11,058 nucleotides of DNA from Clostridiales bacterium (GTDB lineage: Bacteria > Bacillota > Clostridia > Lachnospirales > Lachnospiraceae), in NCBI GenBank assembly GCA_029267975.1, contig JAJUHH010000058.1, positions 1 to 11,058 of the forward strand, given 5' to 3'. Every line of letters begins with the position of its first letter. The first letter of the stretch is position 1. Under the pieces are notes generated by a model. The model worked only from the letters and a program-made list of their open reading frames with translations. It ran no database searches and had not been told where the DNA came from. Made by a program: the position numbers and the translations under genes. Shown one piece after another: positions 1 to 6,730 of the stretch.

Positions 1-13
1 AATATTACAAAGT

Positions 14-47
14 AAATGTCCGGCATAATGTGCCGGACATTTATTTT
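14..47 (+). terminator. Rho-independent terminator of an off-window upstream gene
   Basis: A perfect 12-bp stem (14-25 pairs with 31-42, arm AAATGTCCGGCA) closes a 5-nt loop and is followed by ATTTTG. The GC-rich core and T-rich tail are typical of an intrinsic terminator. It ends a plus-strand gene lying before the window. The flank read on the other strand is also fairly T-rich, so weak bidirectional action is possible. Confidence 0.8.
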
Positions 48-95
48 GTAAAAAGGACGATGTTATACAGAACCATTAGAAAGCACCTTCATATC

Positions 96-116
96 TTAAT
101 ATTACAATTAATATTA
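96..116 (+). promoter_or_regulatory. TTAATATTA direct repeat with Fur-box-like match in the feo leader
   Basis: The 9-mer TTAATATTA occurs at 96-104 and again at 108-116, separated by CAA. Positions 102-116 match the Fur 7-1-7 consensus (TGATAAT-N-ATTATCA) at 10 of 14 informative positions. Hexamers resembling -10 boxes (TAATAT) lie in both copies, but I see no convincing -35, so the promoter is not placed. The match is modest because the region is very AT-rich. Regulation of feoAB by iron through Fur is common; that this is the site is inference. Confidence 0.3.
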
Positions 117-163
117 GCTGAATGTAAGAAAGTTACTCTCAGCTAACTTTCTTACCTGTTTTT
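114..163 (+). promoter_or_regulatory. Overlapping inverted repeats in the feoA leader (operator or attenuator)
   Basis: A perfect 12-bp inverted repeat (GTAAGAAAGTTA at 124-135, complement at 144-155) with an 8-nt loop is followed by CTGTTTTT, ending 3 nt before the ribosome binding site GGAGG at 167-171. A second 8-bp pair, TTAGCTGA at 114-121 with TCAGCTAA at 139-146, shares 144-146 with the first, so the two hairpins compete. The large stem is AT-rich, so it could be a weak attenuator-type terminator or simply a 32-bp palindromic operator. The repeats are seen; the role is inferred. Confidence 0.5.
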
Positions 164-177
164 AACGGAGGTTGCTT

Positions 178-423
178 ATGTTAAAGCTGAACGATGTTTC
201 CGTAGGAAAATATGTTATCGTACATGATCTTCTGGCTACAGAACGATTGAGGGAAAGGATGCTGGCACTGGGACTGACCAGAGGAGCCAGGGTGGAAGTG
301 ATCAGGAGGGGACCATCCGGAGATCCCACAGTATATGGCATACGCGGTGCCATGATAGCGCTTCGCAAGGAAGAAGCCTCATTAATTACGGTAATTGAAC
401 AAGGAGGTCTGGTATGGGATTAA
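178..423 (+). CDS. feoA: Ferrous iron transport protein A (FeoA)
   Basis: The 81-residue product is the small cytoplasmic SH3-like partner of FeoB and assists Fe2+ uptake. The sequence shows the usual FeoA pattern: an opening segment on setting and positioning, then RERMLALGLTRGARVEVIRRGPSGDP, where the LGLTxGxxVxVxxxxPxGDP pattern is diagnostic, then the closing VYGIRGAMIALRKEEA strand region. Length matches the family (about 75-85 residues). I chose ATG 178 rather than TTG 172 because GGAGG at 167-171 sits 6 nt before the ATG but directly abuts the TTG. The stop overlaps the start of feoB by 10 nt, so the two are translationally coupled. An inverted repeat just upstream (124-155) suggests regulated expression. 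No feoC is seen in the window. Confidence 0.95.
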   Translation: MLKLNDVSVGKYVIVHDLLATERLRERMLALGLTRGARVEVIRRGPSGDPTVYGIRGAMIALRKEEASLITVIEQGGLVWD

Positions 424-2537
424 CCTTTCAATCTACCCAAAGCGATGCTCTTACAGATGTCAATGTGATTGAAAAAAAAGAGGGACAGTATGTCATTGCC
501 CTGGCAGGTAATCCCAATACCGGCAAAAGCACTGTATTCAATGCCCTTACCGGACTTCATCAGCATACGGGGAACTGGCCGGGTAAAACCGTGGTATCAG
601 CCAGAGGGGAATATACTTATGCAGGAAAGGAGTTTATACTGGTAGATCTGCCCGGTACCTATTCCTTGTTTGCAGCTTCAGTGGAAGAGGAGGTTGCCCG
701 GGACTTCCTTTGCTTTGGCAATTCGGATGCTGTCATTGTCGTAGCGGATGCAACCTGCCTGGAACGGAACCTGAATCTGGTCTATCAGGTGATGGAGCTG
801 ACCAATCGTGTAATCCTGTGCATCAATCTCGTGGATGAAGCCCGGAAGAAGAAAATTGAAATAGACGCTGCCGGACTTGAACAGGAGCTTGGCATCCCTA
901 TTGTTTTATGCGCTGCCCGAAGCAGAAAAGGAATAGATGAGCTGATGGAAACAGTGAATAAGGTTGTCACGGATGAACTTGTTCCTAGCCCGAATTATGT
1001 CAGATATCCTGGGGAGCTGGAGAGCAGGATACAGCTGCTTCAAGCCTTCATGGAGGAAAAGGCTAAGGACTTCAGCTCCAGATGGCTGGTACTGCGCATC
1101 ATTGACGGAGATGAGAGGCTTTTGCATTCCATTGCCAGGAATTCGCAGATGGATATCCAGGGCAGTGACCAAGTGGTCACCCAGGAGACCCTTGCCATAG
1201 AGGATCGAAGTTCTGTCAGGGATATCATAACCCAGGCAATTTATCAGAAGGCAGAAGAGCTTAAGGAACGCTTCATTATAGAAAGATCAGAACCGAATCG
1301 CAGGGATAGAAAGATTGATAATATCATTACCTCAAGAATAGTGGGAATACCCCTCATGCTTAGCTTACTGGCTCTTGTTTTATGGATCACAATCTCAGGA
1401 GCCAATGTACCGTCGGCTATGCTGGCAGAGTTTTTATTCGGAATAGGGGATCAATTATCGGGATTATTTATGAGAATTAACGCCCCGGATTGGCTTCATG
1501 GTATTCTTGTTCAGGGCTTATACAAGACCCTGGCCTGGGTAGTGTCTGTGATGCTTCCGCCTATGGCCATATTCTTTCCGCTTTTTACTATCCTGGAGGA
1601 CCTTGGATATCTGCCCAGAGTTGCCTTTAACCTGGACCATATGTTTAAGAAGGCCTGTGCCCATGGAAAGCAATGTCTTACCATGTGTATGGGATTGGGC
1701 TGCAATGCAGCAGGGATTACCGCCTGCAGAATCATAGACTCTCCCAGAGAACGATTGATTGCCATTCTCACCAATAATTTTGTTCCCTGCAATGGACGCT
1801 TTCCTACCTTGATTGCAATTTCCTCCATCTTTCTCTTATCCTACACCGGGGGAAGCCTTGGGATCCTTCCTGCACTCATGGTGACAGGTCTCATTGTCAT
1901 CGGAATTACAGTTACCCTTTGCCTGTCTTATCTGCTTTCTAAGACAATTTTAAGGGGTGTTCCCTCAACCTTTACTTTGGAGCTCCCTCCTTATCGGGTG
2001 CCAAAAATCGGGCGGGTGCTTTATACCTCTGTGATTGACCGGACCATATTTGTACTTTGGAGAGCAATCATCGTAGCAGCCCCGGCAGGAGCGATCACCT
2101 GGCTCTTCAGCAATCTATATATCGGGGATCTGAGCATATTGGGTCATGTGGCCGGCTTTCTCGATCCTGCTGCGAAACTGATCGGTTTGGATGGTTTTAT
2201 TCTCATTGCCTTCCTTCTTGCCCTCCCGGCCAATGAGATTATGCTGCCGATTCTTCTCATGGCCTATCTGGCGACAGGTACCATGGTTGATTTTGACAGC
2301 CTGGCTTCTCTGAGAACGATCCTGCTGGAGCATGGATGGACACCTCTGACAGCGCTGAATGTAATGTTGTTTTCACTGCTGCATTGGCCTTGTGCAACCA
2401 CCCTGTTAACCATTAAAAAAGAAACCGGAAGCCTGAAATGGACGGTGCTTTCCGCACTGATACCGACAGCTGTGGCAGTGGTGTTATGCTTGATCACAAC
2501 ACTACTGTATAAACTGGTTGTTGTAATGAATATTTAA
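414..2537 (+). CDS. feoB: Ferrous iron transporter FeoB (G-protein coupled membrane permease)
   Basis: This 707-residue inner-membrane protein imports Fe2+ and has an N-terminal GTPase. G motifs are visible in order: G1 GNPNTGKS at about 32-39, the G2 region NWPGKT at 54-59, G3 DLPG at 78-81, G4 NLVD at 138-141, and a G5-like AARSRKG near 167-173. A helical spacer follows (about 190-305), then a C-terminal bundle of many hydrophobic segments with the two Gate regions. These carry Cys residues near 415 and 430 (GLGCN) and 459 (PCNGRFP). The better-known FeoB Gate motif has PCSA/CGAR-like residues, so the CNGR form is a subfamily variant. AAGGAGG at 401-407 precedes the ATG, which lies inside feoA. 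The protein is somewhat shorter than E. coli FeoB (773 residues) but looks complete. No terminator is evident after it. Confidence 0.97.
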   Translation: MGLTFQSTQSDALTDVNVIEKKEGQYVIALAGNPNTGKSTVFNALTGLHQHTGNWPGKTVVSARGEYTYAGKEFILVDLPGTYSLFAASVEEEVARDFLCFGNSDAVIVVADATCLERNLNLVYQVMELTNRVILCINLVDEARKKKIEIDAAGLEQELGIPIVLCAARSRKGIDELMETVNKVVTDELVPSPNYVRYPGELESRIQLLQAFMEEKAKDFSSRWLVLRIIDGDERLLHSIARNSQMDIQGSDQVVTQETLAIEDRSSVRDIITQAIYQKAEELKERFIIERSEPNRRDRKIDNIITSRIVGIPLMLSLLALVLWITISGANVPSAMLAEFLFGIGDQLSGLFMRINAPDWLHGILVQGLYKTLAWVVSVMLPPMAIFFPLFTILEDLGYLPRVAFNLDHMFKKACAHGKQCLTMCMGLGCNAAGITACRIIDSPRERLIAILTNNFVPCNGRFPTLIAISSIFLLSYTGGSLGILPALMVTGLIVIGITVTLCLSYLLSKTILRGVPSTFTLELPPYRVPKIGRVLYTSVIDRTIFVLWRAIIVAAPAGAITWLFSNLYIGDLSILGHVAGFLDPAAKLIGLDGFILIAFLLALPANEIMLPILLMAYLATGTMVDFDSLASLRTILLEHGWTPLTALNVMLFSLLHWPCATTLLTIKKETGSLKWTVLSALIPTAVAVVLCLITTLLYKLVVVMNI

Positions 2538-2538
2538 T

Positions 2539-2588
2539 TTGACATTTAGAAAAATCTGGGTTACCATAATAAATGAACTTTATAAAGT
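2539..2588 (+). promoter_or_regulatory. Promoter and palindromic operator for the MFS-ROK operon
   Basis: A consensus -35 TTGACA lies at 2539-2544, immediately after the feoB stop. The -10 is less clear: TACCAT at 2562-2567 gives a 17-nt spacer, while the better CATAAT at 2565-2570 gives 20 nt. A perfect 12-bp palindrome, ACTTTATAAAGT, sits at 2577-2588, near the expected transcription start, which is a position typical for repressor operators. The ROK-type regulator encoded downstream is the natural candidate to bind it. The sequence elements are seen; the pairing of regulator and site is inferred. Confidence 0.45.
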
Positions 2589-2623
2589 CTATTTATTAAC
2601 TAAAAAAGGAAAGAGGATTTATT

Positions 2624-3826
2624 ATGGCAACCTGGTTCTTGATTATTATTTATTTATCATTTATCAGCCTGGGACTACCGGATTCACTCCTGGGCTCAGC
2701 ATGGCCTGTCATGCGGCAGGATTTAGGCTCCTCTCTTGGTGCTGCAGGAATATTATCCATGATCGCAGCGGGAGGAACCATCCTGTCAAGCTTAGCCAGC
2801 GGGAAGGTGGTTGGTAAGCTGGGAACAGGGAAGGTAACCCTGATCAGCTGCATTATGACAGCGGGAGCGTTACTTGGCTACGCTATGTCACCATCTTTTA
2901 TTTGGCTTGCGGTCATGGCGGTACCCCTGGGCCTGGGGGCAGGATCCGTTGATGCAGCATTAAATAATTTTGTAGCCCAGAATTATAAGGCTCACCATAT
3001 GAACTGGCTGCATTGCTTTTGGGGAGTGGGAGCAACCCTGGGGCCGATTTTAATGTCAGCCTTTATTTCGAAAAATAATTCCTGGAGGGGTGGTTACCTG
3101 GCGGTATCCATGATCCAGTTTACCCTTGTAGTTATCTTATTCGTAACCCTCCCTCTCTGGAACAAGGTGGCTAAGGCGCACGAAGCTCAGAACACCCAAG
3201 CTGACTCCCAGGAGCTTGCAAATCCGGAAGCTACAGAGGAAAAAAGTAGTGTATTTCGTATCAAGGGTGTAAAAGCGACTCTGATTGCCTTTCTGCTTTA
3301 TTGTGCATCAGAAAGTATGGTTGGCTTATGGGGAGCCAGTTATCTTGTTGGCAGCCGGGATGTTTTAGCCGAGACAGCAGCCGGATGGGTTTCCTTATAT
3401 TATGGAGGAATAACCATGGGAAGATTAATTACCGGCTTTATTACCCTGAAGGTCGGTAATCGTACCTTAATCCGCTGGGGTCAACTAATTGCCATATCCG
3501 GCGGAATCTTCATTCTGCTCCCCCTTCCTGCCGTATTCTCCCTGATCGGATTTATTCTGATCGGGCTTGGTTTGGCACCAATTTATCCGGGATTAATTCA
3601 TGAAACACCGGTTCGCTTTGGCAGTAACCATTCTGCTGCGCTCATCGGCTATCAAATGGCAGTTGCCTATACCGGCTCCACCTTTCTCCCGCCTATCTTT
3701 GGGGCAATCGCTGGCAAGACAAGCATCGGTATTTTTCCCTTTGTGGTTCTCGCCTTCCTGCTCCTTATGCTGCTCAGTGTTGAAAAGGTTAATCTTGCCA
3801 TTCGCCAAAGGGAAAAAGGAAGATAA
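2624..3826 (+). CDS. Major facilitator superfamily permease (probable sugar or related solute)
   Basis: This 400-residue membrane protein has two blocks of about six hydrophobic segments each. They are separated by a polar, Glu/Ala-rich cytoplasmic loop at about 181-213. Early features typical of MFS include SFISLGLPDSLLGSAWP (12-28), the GKVVGKLGTGK loop after the second helix (60-70), and GLGAGSVDAALNNFV (103-117) followed by NWLHCFWGVGATLGP (127-141). The last two resemble the FucP-like/sugar-cation MFS group often found in Firmicutes. The substrate cannot be read from sequence. AAAGAGGA sits a few nt before the ATG. The ROK-family gene starts 36 nt after the stop and probably shares the transcript, which points to a carbohydrate or carbohydrate-derived signal. 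Confidence 0.88.
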   Translation: MATWFLIIIYLSFISLGLPDSLLGSAWPVMRQDLGSSLGAAGILSMIAAGGTILSSLASGKVVGKLGTGKVTLISCIMTAGALLGYAMSPSFIWLAVMAVPLGLGAGSVDAALNNFVAQNYKAHHMNWLHCFWGVGATLGPILMSAFISKNNSWRGGYLAVSMIQFTLVVILFVTLPLWNKVAKAHEAQNTQADSQELANPEATEEKSSVFRIKGVKATLIAFLLYCASESMVGLWGASYLVGSRDVLAETAAGWVSLYYGGITMGRLITGFITLKVGNRTLIRWGQLIAISGGIFILLPLPAVFSLIGFILIGLGLAPIYPGLIHETPVRFGSNHSAALIGYQMAVAYTGSTFLPPIFGAIAGKTSIGIFPFVVLAFLLLMLLSVEKVNLAIRQREKGR

Positions 3827-3862
3827 AAGTAAGAACCATATGCTTAGAAGGAGCTGACGAAA

Positions 3863-4858
3863 ATGAGTGATCGATTAAATATTATCAAGGATATTAATTT
3901 AAATAAGGTACGAAGTGCCATAAAAAAGCTTGGAGTGGCAACAAAGCCTCAGCTGGCGGAGGATACCGGACTTAGTGTGGTAACGATTAATTCCCTGGTG
4001 AATACACTCATTGCATCCGGTGAAATCCTCCCCCATAAGACCATACCCTCTGACGGGGGCCGTCCCGCTGCCTCCTTCCGCTATAACAGCGAATACCGAT
4101 TGGCATTAATGATCTATATGCATGAGCTTCATGGGCAGGATCAGGCCTATTACTGTGTCGTAAATCTAAAGGGGGAAGTCCTTGAGAGAGAGCAGCAAAG
4201 CTTAAGTCAGGTAACCGTTAGCTCCTTTGATTTAAATATTGAGAGAATGCTGCAGAAGTTTCCGCAGATAAAGGCAATCTGCTTTGGTATCCCTGGAGTG
4301 GAGGTGGATCATAAGCTTATGATCATCGATTATGCCGGTTTACGGGATCAGTCCCTCTCGGGGCATATCATGGAACGTTTTCAGCTGCCCGTAATGATAG
4401 AAAATGATATCAATGCAGCAATTTTGGGCTATTGCCATATTAATGAAATTCCTAAGGAGCAATGTGTGATCGGAATCTACTATCCGGATAAGTATCCGCC
4501 GGGAGCAGGAATATATATGAAAGGGGATATATACAAAGGAAGAGACGGTCTGGCCGGAGAAATCAAGTACCTTCCCCTGGGAATTGTTTGGGAAGAGTTT
4601 GATTATAATCCTCAGGAAGTAGAAGCACTGATTATTAAAACCCTGCGGGCCTTTTCCTGCATGTATAATCCGGATAGGATTATTTTGTATGGAGAGAGTC
4701 TTCCGCCTGACCTCATAAATAAAGTCAGGGACAGCTGCCTGACTCCCGTCGAGGAGCTTATGCTAGCGGAAATCGTCCTTTCAGCTGACTTAAATCATGA
4801 CTTTGAAGCCGGTATTAAGCAGCTGGCAGTAAGAATGATTGACACTGTAACGGATTAA
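3863..4858 (+). CDS. ROK-family transcriptional regulator lacking the zinc motif
   Basis: The 331-residue protein begins with a winged helix-turn-helix (about 13-60: ATKPQLAEDTGLSVVTINSL, then a LIASGEI recognition/wing region). GGRP follows at 65-68, as in NagC/XylR-type ROK regulators. The ROK actin-like fold follows, with FGIPGVEV at 141-148, IENDINAAILG at 179-189 and GLAGEIKYLPLG at 229-240. The usual zinc site after that point (GH then CxCGxxGCxE) is absent; the chain goes straight to WEEFDYNPQEVEALI. The protein is also shorter than typical ROK regulators (about 380-400). It is therefore probably a sensor and repressor rather than a sugar kinase. AGAAGGAG at 3846-3853 supports the ATG. 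It probably controls its own operon with the upstream permease, perhaps through the palindrome at 2577-2588. Confidence 0.85.
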   Translation: MSDRLNIIKDINLNKVRSAIKKLGVATKPQLAEDTGLSVVTINSLVNTLIASGEILPHKTIPSDGGRPAASFRYNSEYRLALMIYMHELHGQDQAYYCVVNLKGEVLEREQQSLSQVTVSSFDLNIERMLQKFPQIKAICFGIPGVEVDHKLMIIDYAGLRDQSLSGHIMERFQLPVMIENDINAAILGYCHINEIPKEQCVIGIYYPDKYPPGAGIYMKGDIYKGRDGLAGEIKYLPLGIVWEEFDYNPQEVEALIIKTLRAFSCMYNPDRIILYGESLPPDLINKVRDSCLTPVEELMLAEIVLSADLNHDFEAGIKQLAVRMIDTVTD

Positions 4859-4912
4859 GGCCAGGGGATTGGGTGGAACAGTGAATTGCTTCAGAGCATA
4901 TGGCCTCTTTTT
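4858..4912 (+). terminator. Weak candidate terminator between convergent ROK and mntR genes
   Basis: AGGCCA at 4858-4863 can pair with TGGCCT at 4901-4906, followed by CTTTTTAG, which resembles a plus-strand terminator tail. The loop is 37 nt long and the stem only 6 bp, so the call is weak. No clear terminator is seen for the minus-strand gene ending at 4916, and transcription from both sides may overlap here. Confidence 0.3.
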
Positions 4913-4915
4913 AGC

Positions 4916-5380
4916 TTAGCGGCCCGCCCTGAACTCCTTGAACTGTTCCAGCAGCGCCGGATTCTGCTGAAAGAAATCAAGCAGGTCCTGAAAGCCCCGC
5001 AGAATATCAGCATTAATGGTATGCTCAATCTTCTCGGTTTCTTCCAGCAGATCGTGTTCGATGTTTAAAAATTTAAGGAAGCTTTCCACCAGGTTATGAC
5101 GGGCGATTAATTCTTCGCCCTTTTTTTTACCCATGGGCTGCATAACGATCACGCCATACTTTTCATACTTAATGAAGTTCATATAGGAAAGCTTCTTAAC
5201 CATTCTTGTTACGGAAGGAGGCTGAACATTCAAGGCAATTGCCAGATCATTCACCCGTGTAAAGCCATTTGCTTCGGACAGTCGGTAGATCATCTCAAGA
5301 TAATCCTCGGCAGAAGGTGTCAGGAGCTCGTGTTCCTTCTTCATGTATTCCCGAAAGGTATAAAATTCCTGATCTGCCAT
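4916..5380 (-). CDS. mntR: MntR-like, DtxR-family metal-dependent transcriptional regulator
   Basis: The 154-residue cytoplasmic regulator closely resembles Bacillus MntR over its whole length. It has a winged helix (about 22-75: TPSAEDYLEMIYRL, then VNDLAIALNVQPPSVTRMVKKL) and a dimerisation domain, with no C-terminal SH3-like domain as in DtxR/IdeR. Residues matching the MntR metal ligands are present: D26 and E29 (MntR D8, E11), H95 (H77), E116, E119 and H120 (E99, E102, H103). Asp at 26, where DtxR/IdeR have Met, argues for Mn2+ rather than Fe2+ sensing. AAAGGAGG lies 7 nt before the ATG. Compared with B. subtilis MntR it has about 18 extra N-terminal residues. It stands alone: no mntH or mntABC is in the window, so its targets are unknown. 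Confidence 0.88.
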   Translation of the reverse strand: MADQEFYTFREYMKKEHELLTPSAEDYLEMIYRLSEANGFTRVNDLAIALNVQPPSVTRMVKKLSYMNFIKYEKYGVIVMQPMGKKKGEELIARHNLVESFLKFLNIEHDLLEETEKIEHTINADILRGFQDLLDFFQQNPALLEQFKEFRAGR

Positions 5381-5455
5381 TCTACCGCCTCCTTTCCATC
5401 TATAAAATAAGTATATGTATCAGAGATTTGATTTAATCTTGGTAAAAATGGCTGA

Positions 5456-5472
5456 TTTAACAAGTTGTTAAA
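5456..5472. promoter_or_regulatory. 17-bp palindrome in the mntR / L,D-transpeptidase divergent region
   Basis: TTTAACAA-G-TTGTTAAA is a perfect inverted repeat with a single central base. It lies about 75 bp upstream of mntR and about 100 bp upstream of the transpeptidase start. Its arms point opposite to the clostridial Rex consensus (TTGTTAA-N4-TTAACAA), so I do not call it a Rex site. It is a candidate operator for an unknown regulator acting on either gene. Confidence 0.4.
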
Positions 5473-5511
5473 CAAATCGTAATTAAAATGCCTACAAAAT
5501 GACATTTTATT

Positions 5512-5526
5512 ATGTTATGATAACAT
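5512..5526. promoter_or_regulatory. 15-bp palindrome close to the L,D-transpeptidase start, overlapping -10-like sequence
   Basis: ATGTTAT-G-ATAACAT is a perfect inverted repeat, 50 nt before the transpeptidase ATG. It overlaps TATGAT (5516-5521), a plausible -10 hexamer. ATGACA at 5499-5504 resembles a -35, but its spacing to TATGAT is too short, so the promoter is not assigned. A repressor or activator site is a reasonable guess. Confidence 0.4.
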
Positions 5527-5575
5527 TGATAACCAACATTACTATGCCCCAGGGTGGGACGAAGAAGGTGTGAAA

Positions 5576-6682
5576 ATGGCGACAAGATCATCAAGAAGAA
5601 ATTACAGCAGCAATACCGGCAGACGAAGAAGAAGCAAACGAAGCAAGCTTGTGAAGCGTCTTTTGGTGATGGAGGCAGTTCTGGTGCTGTCCATTCTGGC
5701 GGTTTATCTGTATTTTAGCTTTTATTATCAGAAGCATTTCTTTGCAAATACTAGCATAAACGGAGTTAACACGTCGAATATGACTGTGGAACGGGCCGAA
5801 CAGTCAATTAATGCTGAAGTTAAGACCTATATCTTAACATTGGAAGGAAGAAACGGTATCAAAGATTCAATTACCGGTGACAGTATTGACTTACATACAG
5901 TCTTTGAAGGAGGACTGGAGCAGCTGCTTCATCAGCAGAAGAGCTACGAGTGGCCCCTTGCATTAATGAAATCCCGGGAGCTTGAGATCGAAACAATGCT
6001 GGAGTTCGATGAGTCCCTGCTGCAAGGCTATGTTCATATATTTCAAAACCTGAAGGAAGAAAATATGATAGAGCCTAGCAATGCAGCCATATCAGAATAT
6101 GAAGAAGGCGGCTATAAAATAATCCCGGAAAATCCCGGTGCCAAGATCAACAAGGATATTCTGTATCCGGCAATCAAGGAGGCAATTTTATCTTTACAGC
6201 CGACCCTGATCATTGAGGAGACAGGAGCCTATGAAAAACCTGCCTTGGGATCAGATCATGCACCAATGGTAGCGGCAGTGGAGGAACTCAATAAATATGC
6301 CGGAACGAAGATCACCTATGAGTTTGGGGATATCATTGAGGTTCTGGATGGAAGCAAGATCAGTGAATGGCTGACTGTGGATGAGAATTATCATGTTACT
6401 TTTCATGAAGAAGGCGTGAAGGAATACGTGGATTATATCGGTAAGACCTACAATTCCTTTGGCAGAACCCGAACCTTTAAGACCAGCTATGGGGATGTGC
6501 TTAAAATCAAAGGCGGCGACTATGGTTGGTGGCTGGACCGGGCAACAGAGGTCAGAGAATTGGTTGATCTTATTAAGAACGGGGAGCAGCTGGTGAAGAA
6601 GCCCGCATACTTCCAGACAGCTCAACAGTACGGTGAGGATGATATCGGAGACACCTATGTAGAGGTTAATCTTACCGCCTAG
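5576..6682 (+). CDS. N-terminal fragment of the L,D-transpeptidase: anchor and PG_binding_4 region
   Basis: If TAG 6680-6682 is read as a stop, translation yields 368 residues. These comprise an Arg/Lys/Ser-rich cytoplasmic start (MATRSSRR), a single transmembrane helix at about 29-51, and an extracytoplasmic region starting SINGVNTSNMTVERAEQ, as in PG_binding_4 proteins. GGDYGWWLD and LVDLIKNGE lead into the first YkuD strand (TYVEVNLTA). The product would lack the catalytic His and Cys and could not act as a transpeptidase. It might still bind the wall. Confidence 0.7.
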   Translation: MATRSSRRNYSSNTGRRRRSKRSKLVKRLLVMEAVLVLSILAVYLYFSFYYQKHFFANTSINGVNTSNMTVERAEQSINAEVKTYILTLEGRNGIKDSITGDSIDLHTVFEGGLEQLLHQQKSYEWPLALMKSRELEIETMLEFDESLLQGYVHIFQNLKEENMIEPSNAAISEYEEGGYKIIPENPGAKINKDILYPAIKEAILSLQPTLIIEETGAYEKPALGSDHAPMVAAVEELNKYAGTKITYEFGDIIEVLDGSKISEWLTVDENYHVTFHEEGVKEYVDYIGKTYNSFGRTRTFKTSYGDVLKIKGGDYGWWLDRATEVRELVDLIKNGEQLVKKPAYFQTAQQYGEDDIGDTYVEVNLTA

Positions 6683-6730
6683 CATCTATTCTTTTATAAA
6701 GAAGGAAAGCTGATACTGGAGTCTGATTTT

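Noticed and set aside
172..177. TTG 172 as the feoA start
   Set aside because: GGAGG at 167-171 abuts it directly; ATG 178 has a proper 6-nt spacing.
2539..2817. A plus-strand frame overlapping the start of the MFS gene
   Set aside because: It reads the MFS coding region out of frame, has no ribosome binding site, and the product has no coherent features.
5456..5472. Rex site in the mntR / transpeptidase intergenic region
   Set aside because: The half-sites are in the opposite order to the Rex consensus and the spacing is wrong.
5570..5575. GTG 5570 as the transpeptidase start
   Set aside because: The ribosome binding site is only 1 nt away, while ATG 5576 is at normal distance.
6680..6682. 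Pyrrolysine insertion at TAG
   Set aside because: Pyrrolysine is known mainly in methylamine methyltransferases; nothing here indicates the machinery, and a Gln to stop change is simpler.
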